From contig CBDBIU010000003.1 of the NCBI GenBank assembly GCA_965206025.1, forward strand, positions 434,001-498,000: DNA of 64,000 nucleotides, given 5' to 3'. Source of the DNA: G963668345 sp965206025 (lineage in GTDB: Bacteria; Acidobacteriota; Terriglobia; Bryobacterales; UBA6623). Of this stretch, positions 43,268-51,997 are shown in pieces. The notes below the pieces were generated by a model that was not told the origin of the DNA, made no database searches, and worked only from the letters and a program-made list of their open reading frames with translations. Positions within the stretch are counted from its first letter, which is position 1. Every line of letters begins with the position of its first letter. A program made the position numbers and the translations under genes.

Positions 43268-44232
43268 AGAATCTTGGCCATCGCCTTGGCGAAGTAAGTT
43301 AGAATCCAGTCCGCTCCGGCGCGCTTGATCGAGGTGAGGGACTCGATCATGGCCCGCTCCTGGTCTAACCACCCGTTTCTGCCCGCGGCGACGATCATCG
43401 AGTATTCGCCGCTTACCTGGTAGGCGGCGACCGGAACTTGGAACTGCTCTTTAGCGCGGTAGATGACGTCAAGATAGGGCAAGGCGGGCTTGACCATGAT
43501 CATGTCCGCCCCTTCCTCGATGTCGAGGGCGATTTCGCGCAAGGCCTCTCGCTGGTTAGCGGGATCCATCTGGTACCCTCGGCGGTCGCCGAATTGAGGG
43601 GCCGATTCAGCCGCTTCCCGAAAAGGACCGTAGAAAACCGAGGCATACTTCGCCGCATAGGAGAGGATCGGGAGGCTGGAATGGCCATTCTCATCAAGCG
43701 TTTTTCGAATCGCTCCGACCCGGCCGTCCATCATGTCGGATGGGGCGACGATGTCCGCCCCCGCGTTAGCTTGCGACAGCGCCGTCTTGCTCAGAAGTTC
43801 CAAGGTCGAGTCATTGTCCACCTCTTCACCGACGATTCTGCCGCAGTGGCCATGACTGGTGTATTCGCACAGACAGCAGTCGGCGATCACCAAGATGTCG
43901 GTGACCTTTTCCTTGATCGCGCGGATGGCCTGTTGGACGATGCCGTCCTCGGCGTAGGCGCCCGAGCCTTCGGGGTCTTTCGACTCCGGCAAGCCAAAAA
44001 GAATGACCCCGGGAATTCCCAACGCCGCGACTTCTCTACATTCGGCGACGATCTGATCAACCGACATCTGATAGTTGCCGGGCATGGCCTCGATCTCACG
44101 GCGAACGTCCTCCCCCGGACAGACGAACAGCGGAAGGATGAAATCGGCCGGCGAAAGCCTGGTTTCACGGACCCCCAGGCGCAGCAGCTCATTGCGCCGA
44201 AGCCTGCGAAGTCGCGTCGCCGGGAATGCCAT
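43264..44232 (-). CDS. hemB: Delta-aminolevulinic acid dehydratase (porphobilinogen synthase)
   Basis: A 322-residue enzyme that condenses two 5-aminolevulinate molecules to porphobilinogen in heme synthesis. The zinc site is ADCCLCEYTSHGHCG with Cys120, Cys122 and Cys130. The Schiff-base lysines lie in SYAAKYASVFYGPFREAAES and DMIMVKPALPYLDVI. The ATG giving MAFPATRLRRLRRNELLRLG is chosen because the longer frame upstream lacks homology. It overlaps dacB. Confidence 0.96.
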   Translation of the reverse strand: MAFPATRLRRLRRNELLRLGVRETRLSPADFILPLFVCPGEDVRREIEAMPGNYQMSVDQIVAECREVAALGIPGVILFGLPESKDPEGSGAYAEDGIVQQAIRAIKEKVTDILVIADCCLCEYTSHGHCGRIVGEEVDNDSTLELLSKTALSQANAGADIVAPSDMMDGRVGAIRKTLDENGHSSLPILSYAAKYASVFYGPFREAAESAPQFGDRRGYQMDPANQREALREIALDIEEGADMIMVKPALPYLDVIYRAKEQFQVPVAAYQVSGEYSMIVAAGRNGWLDQERAMIESLTSIKRAGADWILTYFAKAMAKIL

Positions 44233-44533
44233 GTGCCTTATTGTAGTGGCTTCCACGAGCTTGGATCGGGGATCATGTGATCTTGAAGCCCGCCGGGGGC
44301 TCAGGAAAACATTGCCGCAGAACCCTGGGTAAGAAGACCCCAAACCTTGTAAGCCCCGGAGGGGCGCAGGAAACACGCGCGGTCTTATTTTTGCCTTCAA
44401 CAATGGCCGCCGTTGTTTGGTAGAAGGTACGTGCACCTAGGGCGGATCGCCCCGGGGCTAACGCCCGCGTCTCCGCCGGTTCTCGCTGCTGACTCGCGCT
44501 TCAGGCGCGGCAGCTCCACATACCGCCGCGCCC
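44233..44533. other. Intergenic region with GC-rich dyads
   Basis: It lies upstream of hemB. AAGCCCCGGAGGGGCGCAGG near 44352 contains a CCCCGGAGGGG-like palindrome of the REP kind, and GAAGCCCGCCGGGGGCTCAG near 44286 is similar. No gene is supported. The start of the receptor remnant borders it on the right. Confidence 0.4.
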
Positions 44534-44880
44534 TCAAAACATATAGCGCAACGTGAACTGAATGATGCGCGGGTCGGCGGTCTCGAGCACCCGGCCGAAG
44601 TTTACCGACCCGATGTCGCCCACCGGATTCCGAAACTGCGCCTGATTGAAAAGATTGAAAAACTCGGCGCGAAACTCCAGGCTTTGACGCTCGGTAATTT
44701 TCGTGCGCTTGAACGCGGCCAGTTGCCAGTTCACGAAGCCGGGACCGCGCAAGACATTGCGTCCGAAGTTGCCGAAACGCCCGGCCCCCTGCTCGTAACT
44801 CGCCCCCGAGCCCACGCGGCGGAAGTGCGTGTTGGGCTCCGCCGTGGGCGTCCCGCCGCCCTCCGGTTTGAAGAGAAGTA
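44534..44880 (-). pseudogene. TonB-dependent receptor, C-terminal remnant (Oar-like)
   Basis: About 115 codons matching the C-terminal strands of Oar-like receptors common in Acidobacteriota: SYEQGAGRFGNFGRNVLRGP, GFVNWQLAAFKRTKITERQS, LEFRAEFFNLFNQAQFRNPV and the terminal IIQFTLRYMF with an aromatic end residue. The plug and most of the barrel are missing. It is joined in another frame to the end of a kinase/propeller pseudogene. Confidence 0.8.
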
Positions 44881-47202
44881 GATCCACTTTCCGTTTCTCG
44901 ACCAGGTTGGAGAGGCGTTGACGACGTAAACATCGAACGCCCCCTCAACATTGGACGTAAATGCGATACTCTTCCCATCGGGAGCCCAGCGGGGGGAGCC
45001 GATCAGCGCGCCAAGCGAAGTCAACTGCACCGGGTTCGAACCGTCGCTGTCGCACTTCCAGATCTCGTAGCTTCCGGAGCGAGTCGAGAGGAACGCGATG
45101 CTGTTGCCGTCGGCAGAATATTGCGCCTCGCTATCCGCCCGTGAAGAGGCAATCAACTTGACCGCCGGGCCGGTCGCGCCGTCTGTCATGGGCAGGTTGA
45201 CACGGTAGATGTTTGTGTTCAAGTCACCCGCTGTATACGCGAGCCGATTCCCCTGACGGGAGATCGCCGGCCAAAGTCCGCGCTCCCCAAACGGCAGCCG
45301 TTCGGGCGAGGCGGACCCGGATACCGGCACTCTCCAAAGGCTTCGGTTGGCGATAGGACCGGACGAGAAAACAATGTCGCGGCCGTCGGGGGTAAAGACG
45401 GGGTTGGTTGTCGTCGCCTCGGTAAAGGTCCGCCGCCGAGGTTCGCCTATGGGGGTCAGATCTTCGTCGAGATCCAGCAGATAGAGATCGCTCGTAAACC
45501 CGGCGCCGTACCGGGCGAAGGCAAGCGTGCGGCCGTCGGGAGCAAAGGCGGGACTGACGTCTTGGCCTGCCGGCGGCGACGTCAGCCTTCGCCTTTCGCC
45601 GGTATCCACCGAGAGCAGAAACACGCTCAACGGCTCCATGGAGAGATCGGCTGAATCGCACACGGCCAGCCACCGGCCGTCGGGAGACCAGTTCAGACAT
45701 TTCCCAGAAGAAAAGTGCCGGGCATCCGGGTCTCAGCCAGCTTGCGTTCCTGCCCGCCAAGGGCGGGAATGAGGAACAGGCCAATTTTGTCCCCTGCCGG
45801 GGGATGTCCGCGGAGAAAGGCGATGTGGCGGCCGTCCGGCGACCAGACGGCGCTGTGATCCCAAGCGGGATCGGTAGTCAGTCGCAGAGGTGGGCCGGGC
45901 CCGATGAGTTTGACGTAAAGGTCCACGTCTTCCTGGTGTTCTCCGTTCCAAGTGAAGACGATCTGATTGCCGTCGGGGGGAAATGAACCGCCACCCTCAC
46001 TGCCCGGATAACTGGTGAGCGGAACCGCCCGCATCGGCTCCAGGGGCGCTTCGGTTGTCGGCAGGAAGTTCCGCACGGCGAGGCCGGCGATCGTCAACAC
46101 AACAGCCGCGGCGGCGATCCCCAAGGCCCAGGTCAAGCGCCTTCCCCGGATACGTGCCGGAGCTTCCCGCCGTAGCTTCGTGGTTGGTCTCTTGCTCGGC
46201 CTGCCGATATCGCTCGCTTCCGCAACCTGCCGCGCGACGGCCCGCAGATCGACCAGCATGTCGTCGATGTGGGGGTAGCGCTCGTCCTTCTCCTTGGCCA
46301 AGGCCTTGTCGACAATCCAGTCCAGCTCCAACGGCACCCGGGCTCGTTGGCTGGTGATCGGCTCCGGCTCTTCCTGGACGATCCCGTAGAGCACGGCCTG
46401 CTCCCGCTCTCCCTCAAACGGTGTGTGCCCGATGAGCATCTCGTAAATCACGACGCCCAACGACCAGATGTCGGTGCGCCGGTCGGTGGGCAGGCGTTGG
46501 GCCTGCTCGGGCGACATGTAAACCGGCGTCCCCAGCAGCGTCTCGGTCTTCGTCAATTGGGATTGGTCGGCCGCTTGGGCCAAGCCGAAATCCATGACCT
46601 TGACTTGGCCTTGCGGCGAGACCATCAGGTTGGCGCTCTTGATGTCGCGGTGAACGATGCCCTTCTCGTGCGCCGCTCGCAAGCCTTCGCCGGCCTGAAT
46701 GGCGATGTCGAGAGCTTCGTCCAGCTTCAAGGGACGCTGCTTGACTTTCTGCCTCACGGTCGAGCCTTCCAGATACGGCATGGCCAGGAAGGTCTGGCCT
46801 TGGGCTTCATCGATCTCGTAGACGGTGCAGATATTCGGGTGATCGAGGGCGGCCGCGGCTCGCGCCTCCCGCCGGAAGCGGGCCTTGTGTTCCTCGTCCT
46901 CTAAGCGGTCAGAGGCGAGAAACTTCAGCGCCACGTGCGCTCGAGTTTCGTGTCGCTGGCCTTATAGACCACGCCCATGCCGCCCTCGCCGAGCTTCTCG
47001 AGGATCTCGTTGGTGCGCCGGCCCTTCTGCTGTGCGGTGCCGTGCCGGCATGTGCCGGGCTTTCCAGCCCGACATTCCCGAATTTATAGCGAACTCATCT
47101 CCCGAACCGTCCGCTACCTTCCTGAGCCTTGGACCGCCAAGAGTGGCGATCGCTACCGAGCTTCTCGAGGATTTTGTAATGCGAGATGGTCTGGCCGGTC
47201 AT
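44881..47202 (-). pseudogene. Ser/Thr protein kinase with TolB-like propeller, multiply frameshifted
   Basis: The start ATG at 47202 gives MTGQTISHYKILEKLG, then homology breaks. It restarts at about 47013 as EILEKLGEGGMGVVYKASDT. One missing base near 46935 shifts the frame before ALKFLASDRLEDEEHKARFR. The kinase core is good (HRDIKSANLMV, MDFGLAQAADQ, GTPVYMSPEQAQ), followed by one transmembrane helix (WALGIAAAAVVLTIAGLAV) and WD40/TolB blades (SAVWSPDGRHIAFLRGH). A second shift near 45715 moves it to RHFSSGKCLNWSPDGRWLAV. The propeller stops at SSNRR near 44880. At least three lesions are present. Confidence 0.88.
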
Positions 47203-47423
47203 GGCTGGTTTCGCTGTGATCGTAGCGCGGTTACCTCTATCCATTCTTCGCGGGCGCTGGAGTTGCGCTGGAGAGCAGACGCGACGATTTCTCGTTTGGT
47301 ATTCTTGAAGAGAAATTCGGCGGTAGCGGTCGGCCTGGGTGCGTGTCGGCGCCGATTCCAAGCAGCTAAGAACGGTCTTGCGCTTTGACCGGGCCGCTGT
47401 TAGCGTTTCACTGCGAGCGTTTC

Positions 47424-48173
47424 ATGTCGGGCCATTCAAAGTGGGCTAGCATCAAGCACAAGAAAGCCGCGACTGATGCAAAACGCGGCAAGGTTTTTAC
47501 GCGCCTGATCCGAGAGATCCAGATCGCCGCTCGGGAAGGTGGCGCGGACCCGGATGCGAACCCCAGGCTGCGGACCGCTATTACCGGTGCCAAGGCGCAA
47601 AGCATGCCGCAAGAGAATATCAAGCGGGCCATCTTGCGCGGGTCAGGCCAGCTCGAGGGTGAGTCATTCGAAGAGATTACGTTTGAAGGCTACGGTCCCG
47701 CCGGAGTGGCGGTACTGGTGGAGGTTGTCACCGACAATCGAAACCGAACGGTGAGCGAGCTGCGAAATCACTTCTCGAAGAACGGGGGGAACCTCGGCGA
47801 GACAGGCTGCGTGGGCTGGATGTTCAAGAAACAAAGTCTCATCGTTGTTCCCAAGGACCGCGCCGGCGAAGAGCAACTGATGGAGGTGCTGCTGTCGGCC
47901 GATGCCGACGACATGCGAGACGAAGGGGATAATTGGTCCATCGTTTCCACGCCTGATGTTCACGATACGCTGCTCGAAGCTCTCAAAGAGGCCGGCATCG
48001 AGCCCGCGGCGAACGAGGTGACACAACTGCCCGAGAATAGTGTCAAGGTAGGGGGTAAGCAGGCGGCCGCGGTTCTGCGAATGATCGAGGCCCTGGAAGA
48101 TCAGGACGATGTCCAGAACGTTTACGCAAACTTCGACATCGACGACCGCGAGCTCGAAAGACTTTCCGCGTGA
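47424..48173 (+). CDS. yebC: YebC/PmpR-family regulatory protein
   Basis: A 249-residue TACO1/YebC family protein. MSGHSKWASIKHKKAATDAK is the diagnostic N-terminus, which fixes the ATG at 47424. RGKVFTRLIREIQIAAREGG and NRTVSELRNHFSKNGGNLGE are conserved. Members act on translation of difficult sequences or as DNA-binding regulators. It precedes ruvC, a common arrangement in bacteria. Confidence 0.94.
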   Translation: MSGHSKWASIKHKKAATDAKRGKVFTRLIREIQIAAREGGADPDANPRLRTAITGAKAQSMPQENIKRAILRGSGQLEGESFEEITFEGYGPAGVAVLVEVVTDNRNRTVSELRNHFSKNGGNLGETGCVGWMFKKQSLIVVPKDRAGEEQLMEVLLSADADDMRDEGDNWSIVSTPDVHDTLLEALKEAGIEPAANEVTQLPENSVKVGGKQAAAVLRMIEALEDQDDVQNVYANFDIDDRELERLSA

Positions 48174-48227
48174 CCGGAACATGGCCCCCTCCGGCAGCTC
48201 CCGAAGACCCTGTTGGCTTGCTGTTCC

Positions 48228-48737
48228 ATGCGTATTCTAGGTGTCGACTGTGGACTGGAAACGACAGGCTACGGGGCCATCAGTAGCGACGGTCGAAACC
48301 ACTTGTTTATAGCGGCGGGCGTCATCCGTACGCGCCGGACGGACTCGCTAGCCGAAAGGCTGCGGGAGATCCATGACGGTCTTCGAGACTTGGTGAAAGA
48401 TCATCAACCCCAGGCCGTGGCTGTCGAGGGGGTTTTTTCGAACGTGAACGTACGAAGCGCCCTGAAACTGGCGCATGTGAGGGGAGTAGCGCTGCTGGCG
48501 GCGGCTGAGGCTGGTCTGCCCGTGGGCGAGTATTCACCGTTGGAAGTAAAGTCAGGCGTGGTAGGGTACGGGCGAGCCGACAAGTCACAAGTGCGGAGCA
48601 TGGTCTGTTCCCTGCTCGGTCTGACCGAGCCCATTCCAGGCTTCGACGCGTCAGATGCCTTGGCTGTGGCGATCTGTCACGCCAATCTCGTCCAGAGCCC
48701 GATGGTTCGGATAGCAGCTAAGGGAGCGCATGGTTAA
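48228..48737 (+). CDS. ruvC: Crossover junction endodeoxyribonuclease RuvC
   Basis: A 169-residue Holliday-junction resolvase. Catalytic acids: Asp7 in ILGVDCGLETTGYG, Glu67 in AVAVEGVFSNVN, Asp140 and Asp143 in GFDASDALAVAICH. The ATG gives MRILGVDCG. ruvA and ruvB are not next to it. It overlaps the following gene by 8 bases. Confidence 0.95.
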   Translation: MRILGVDCGLETTGYGAISSDGRNHLFIAAGVIRTRRTDSLAERLREIHDGLRDLVKDHQPQAVAVEGVFSNVNVRSALKLAHVRGVALLAAAEAGLPVGEYSPLEVKSGVVGYGRADKSQVRSMVCSLLGLTEPIPGFDASDALAVAICHANLVQSPMVRIAAKGAHG

Positions 48738-49428
48738 CGGGCCGCGCAGTTCCACCGCGAACTCGGGTCCCTCTCATTTGAAGCAATGGCTGTGGATCGC
48801 GCTCGCGTCTTTGCTTTTCTTGTCGCCCTCGTTGGGTCGAACTTCTGAACTGACCGGCGACCGTGTCTTCTTTTCAAAGACCTTCCCGAAAGGAGTCCCC
48901 CCCTACTTCCAAGTGCTCTTGGATTCCACCGGTGGGACGACTTACTGCGAAGACGCCGAGGGGGCGGACCCGACTCAATTCGAAGTCAGTGCGCGGGAGG
49001 TGTCGAAGGTCTTCGCGCTGTTCAAGGGATTAAGCCATGTCCGAACAGACATCGCAAGCTCACGCAAGGTAGCCTTCACCGGGGACAAGCTGCTGCGGTT
49101 CGACCGCTCCGAGGGGCAGCGGTACGAGGCAAGCTTCAACTATACGGAGAATAAGGAAGCGCGGGCTTTGGTTTCGTGGTTTGAGAAAGTTGGAGAGACG
49201 GTCCGCCGCCGGCTTGAACTCGAGAGGGTCGCGCGATTCGACCGACTGGGAGTAAACAAGACGTTGCTCGTGTTCCAGATGGCTTTTGATAAAGGCAGAA
49301 TCGTCGCCCCGGAGCAATTCTTGCCCATTCTCAACAAGATCGCCGACGGTAAGAAATACGTCCGCATCGCGCGATCTCGCGCCGCTTCGCTAATAGAACG
49401 TATTGAGCGGCAGTCGAGCCGACCGTGA
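48730..49428 (+). CDS. Hypothetical secreted protein coupled to ruvC
   Basis: A 232-residue protein starting inside ruvC. A hydrophobic segment (WLWIALASLLFLSPSLG, about residues 20-36) is a signal peptide or anchor. The rest is soluble, mixed alpha/beta and charged; EVSAREVSKVFALFKGL and PEQFLPILNKIADGKKYVRI are the clearest helices. I do not recognise the family. Codon use looks like its neighbours. Confidence 0.6.
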   Translation: MVNGPRSSTANSGPSHLKQWLWIALASLLFLSPSLGRTSELTGDRVFFSKTFPKGVPPYFQVLLDSTGGTTYCEDAEGADPTQFEVSAREVSKVFALFKGLSHVRTDIASSRKVAFTGDKLLRFDRSEGQRYEASFNYTENKEARALVSWFEKVGETVRRRLELERVARFDRLGVNKTLLVFQMAFDKGRIVAPEQFLPILNKIADGKKYVRIARSRAASLIERIERQSSRP

Positions 49429-49480
49429 CGGGCGAGAAAAGGACCTAGCCCGTTCCCGATGTTCCCGATAGGGTTTGCAC

Positions 49481-50395
49481 TCAGGATGTGTGCCCGACGA
49501 TCGCTGTGTAGATTCGGTCAAGATCCTGGGCGGAGTGGAATTCGATTTCGATCTTTCCTTTGTCGGCGGTTCGTTGCACGACTCGAACCGGGGTTCCCAG
49601 GGCACGCTCCATTTCTTCTATAGCAGCCGCGACGTTGGGGTCCGCCGTCACGGAGGCCCCAGCTGATTTCCTGGGCTCTGTAATGGAACGTACAGTTCTC
49701 TCCACCTGACGGACCGACAACCCCTGCGCCGCCGTCTTTTCCGCCAAAATGCGCTGCTGCTCCTCGTCGTCCAGCGACAGCAGTGCCCGGGCGTGCCCCA
49801 GAGAAAGTCTCCGCTCGGCCACAAGCAACTGGATATCTCTGGGAAGTCTCAAGATTCGTAGCAGGTTAGTGATTGTCGAGCGGTCCTTGCCCGTCCTCGC
49901 GGCGACCTCTTGGTGACTGAGGTGTAGCTCTTGAATCATCCGATCCATCGCCGAAGCGACCTCAATCGGGTTGAGATCCTCTCGCTGGATGTTTTCGACT
50001 AGGGTAACTTCGAGGATTTTCCCCGGATCCACTTGCTGAACCAGCGCCGCTATCTCCGTCTTGCCGGCAAGCTTCGCCGCGCGGCACCTCCTTTCACCCA
50101 CGATGAGCGTATAGCGGTCTCCTGCGGGGGAAACGACGATGGGCTGAATCAAGCCGTCGACCTGGATCGAACGGGCCAGCTCTTCTAGGTCCTTCTGCCG
50201 AAACGTCCGCCGGGGCTGGTAGGGATTCGGATCGACCAGATCAATCGGAATCTGATGGACTTGGTCTCGGCTCGGCACCGTCGTCTCAGTTGGAACTTTG
50301 CTTGAGACTTCGACAGACCTAGCAGGGAGTAAAGCACCCAGTCCCCGACCGAGCGCCTTGCGCCTTGGAGCTTGATTCTCGGAGGTAGAAGTCAT
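49481..50395 (-). CDS. parB: Chromosome-partitioning protein ParB
   Basis: A 304-residue ParB/Spo0J. The N-terminal KALGRGLGALLP segment is the ParA-contacting tail. NPYQPRRTFRQKDLEELARS and GERRCRAAKLAG form the CTP-binding ParB/Srx fold. VENIQREDLNPIEVA and HQEVAARTGKDRSTITNLLR are the DNA-binding HTH part. The C-terminal dimer domain ends near 49481. The start is the ATG at 50395, with AAAGG upstream. It binds the parS site found at 51356-51371. Confidence 0.95.
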   Translation of the reverse strand: MTSTSENQAPRRKALGRGLGALLPARSVEVSSKVPTETTVPSRDQVHQIPIDLVDPNPYQPRRTFRQKDLEELARSIQVDGLIQPIVVSPAGDRYTLIVGERRCRAAKLAGKTEIAALVQQVDPGKILEVTLVENIQREDLNPIEVASAMDRMIQELHLSHQEVAARTGKDRSTITNLLRILRLPRDIQLLVAERRLSLGHARALLSLDDEEQQRILAEKTAAQGLSVRQVERTVRSITEPRKSAGASVTADPNVAAAIEEMERALGTPVRVVQRTADKGKIEIEFHSAQDLDRIYTAIVGHTS

Positions 50396-50432
50396 GCCAC
50401 ACACCTTTATGTATTATATAACCTATTTATTA

Positions 50433-51269
50433 TCAATAAGTTATGTGACCCCAAGAGCCTTGGCTGGTCGCCTTTGCTTGGTAGCGGGATAGCAGTTCCC
50501 GAGCCAAGCTTGCGTAGCTTTCCGCGCCCTTCGATCGCGCGTCGTAGTGCAAGATGGGCTTTCCATGACTAGGCGCTTCCGCCAAGCGGACGTTTCTCGG
50601 GATCACCGTCTTGAATAGGTCTTCCCGGAAAAACTCCTTTAAGTCACTAGCGACCTGCTTGGTTAGAGTCGTTCGTTCGTCGTACATCGTAAGCAACACG
50701 CCTTCGATCGCCAGTGTCGGGTTTAGATGTTGCCTGACGCGATCGATACTGTCCAACAGAGCCGAGACTCCCTCAAGGGCAAAGTATTCGCATTGGATCG
50801 GAATCAATACGGAGTCGCAAGCCGTTAACGCGTTCAGGGTCAGAAGGTCGAGTGCGGGTGGGCAATCAAGCAAAACGTAGTGGTAGTCGTTCCTAATCGT
50901 GTCGATCTTGTCCCGTAGCCTTGTCTCGCGTCCTTCGGCGTCCACAAGCTCCACGTTTGCGCCGACGAGGTCCCTGCTCGCCGGGATCACATCCAAGTTA
51001 TTGACTTCGGTGCTGATCCTAACGCTTGCGGCTTGGCGGTCCCCAATAAGCAGATCGTATAAAGTCGGCCCGGCGGAGTCCAACAGCAATCCTAAGCCAC
51101 TGGTTGAATTGGCTTGCGGGTCGCAGTCAACCAACAGGACTTTCCGCGTGGTATGAGCGAGCGATGCCGCGAGGTTGATCGCGGTCGTGGTCTTGCCTAC
51201 TCCGCCTTTTTGGTTGGCTATGGCGATGACTCTGCCCAAAGGCACCTCACTCTCATCTCGAAGCAACAA
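50433..51269 (-). CDS. parA: Chromosome-partitioning ATPase ParA (Soj)
   Basis: A ParA ATPase of up to 278 residues. IAIANQKGGVGKTTTAINLA is the deviant Walker A motif, and LLVDCDPQANSTSGLG and YVLLDCPPALDLLTLNAL are the other nucleotide-site motifs. Candidate starts are the TTG at 51269 or a GTG or TTG just before the GRVIAIANQ segment; the shorter forms have GAGAGTGAGG close by. It lies between rsmG and parB. Confidence 0.94.
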   Translation of the reverse strand: MLLRDESEVPLGRVIAIANQKGGVGKTTTAINLAASLAHTTRKVLLVDCDPQANSTSGLGLLLDSAGPTLYDLLIGDRQAASVRISTEVNNLDVIPASRDLVGANVELVDAEGRETRLRDKIDTIRNDYHYVLLDCPPALDLLTLNALTACDSVLIPIQCEYFALEGVSALLDSIDRVRQHLNPTLAIEGVLLTMYDERTTLTKQVASDLKEFFREDLFKTVIPRNVRLAEAPSHGKPILHYDARSKGAESYASLARELLSRYQAKATSQGSWGHITY

Positions 51270-51352
51270 TTTAACACAGGTTGAGGGTTTTTCTGGAGAT
51301 TTCTTGGGAGACAGCAGGATTTCCCACGGTCCCTCAAAACATGTTCGTCAGT

Positions 51353-51997
51353 CTATGTTCCACGTGGAACAGGTACGGTCTCTTCCATCCGTTTTCCCAA
51401 CAGCAGCACCCGTTGCCGGCCCCAAGGCAGCGGTTTGGGGTCCCGCCATTCCCAGAGCGGTTGGTCAGGAAGATGGGTCGCCTGGCGGCGACTGACCAGG
51501 AAGGCTACGTTGTCCGCCAAACTGCGCAGCGACCCGGTGATACGGTCTGGATTCACTGCCCTGATCGTAGCCCAATCGAACGTCCGGCCAACGTCTTCCA
51601 AGCGACCATGAAAAACTCGGATATTGGCCACGGGACGGGTGACTTCCTTGAGAAAGGCGGCCTTCCTAGCATTGGATTCGATGAGCGTGACGTCGAGCCT
51701 CGGGCACGAGACCCCGATTGGCACGCCAGGAAACCCTGCCCCGGACCCAACATCGGCGAGCGTTCCCTCGAAACCCCGCATCAGCTTGGCGACAAACAGC
51801 GATTCGCCAAAGTGCCGCTCAACAATCCCTTCGATCTCCCTGATAGCGGTTAAATTGATACGCGAATTCCAACGGACCAGCAGAGAATAGTGCCGGGCAA
51901 GATGTGCGAGTTGATTCGAGGGAAGCTTCAGCTCAACCGTTTCGAGGACTGGCTCTAACACCCGATTAAACTCGGCGCCCCGGTCAAGCACGGGCAC
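51353..51997 (-). CDS. rsmG: 16S rRNA (guanine-N7) methyltransferase
   Basis: A 214-residue AdoMet-dependent enzyme that methylates G527 of 16S rRNA. NSRINLTAIREIEGIVERHF and LADVGSGAGFPGVPIGVSCP (AdoMet motif I) are diagnostic. It overlaps mnmG by 14 bases. Its last codons VPVPRGT are formed by the parS palindrome. Confidence 0.94.
   Translation of the reverse strand: MPVLDRGAEFNRVLEPVLETVELKLPSNQLAHLARHYSLLVRWNSRINLTAIREIEGIVERHFGESLFVAKLMRGFEGTLADVGSGAGFPGVPIGVSCPRLDVTLIESNARKAAFLKEVTRPVANIRVFHGRLEDVGRTFDWATIRAVNPDRITGSLRSLADNVAFLVSRRQATHLPDQPLWEWRDPKPLPWGRQRVLLLGKRMEETVPVPRGT
51356..51371. promoter_or_regulatory. parS centromere-like site
   Basis: TGTTCCACGTGGAACA is a perfect 16-base palindrome and matches known ParB-binding parS sites of this form. 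It lies in the final codons of rsmG, close to parA and parB. ParB should nucleate here and spread to segregate the origin region. Confidence 0.9.
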
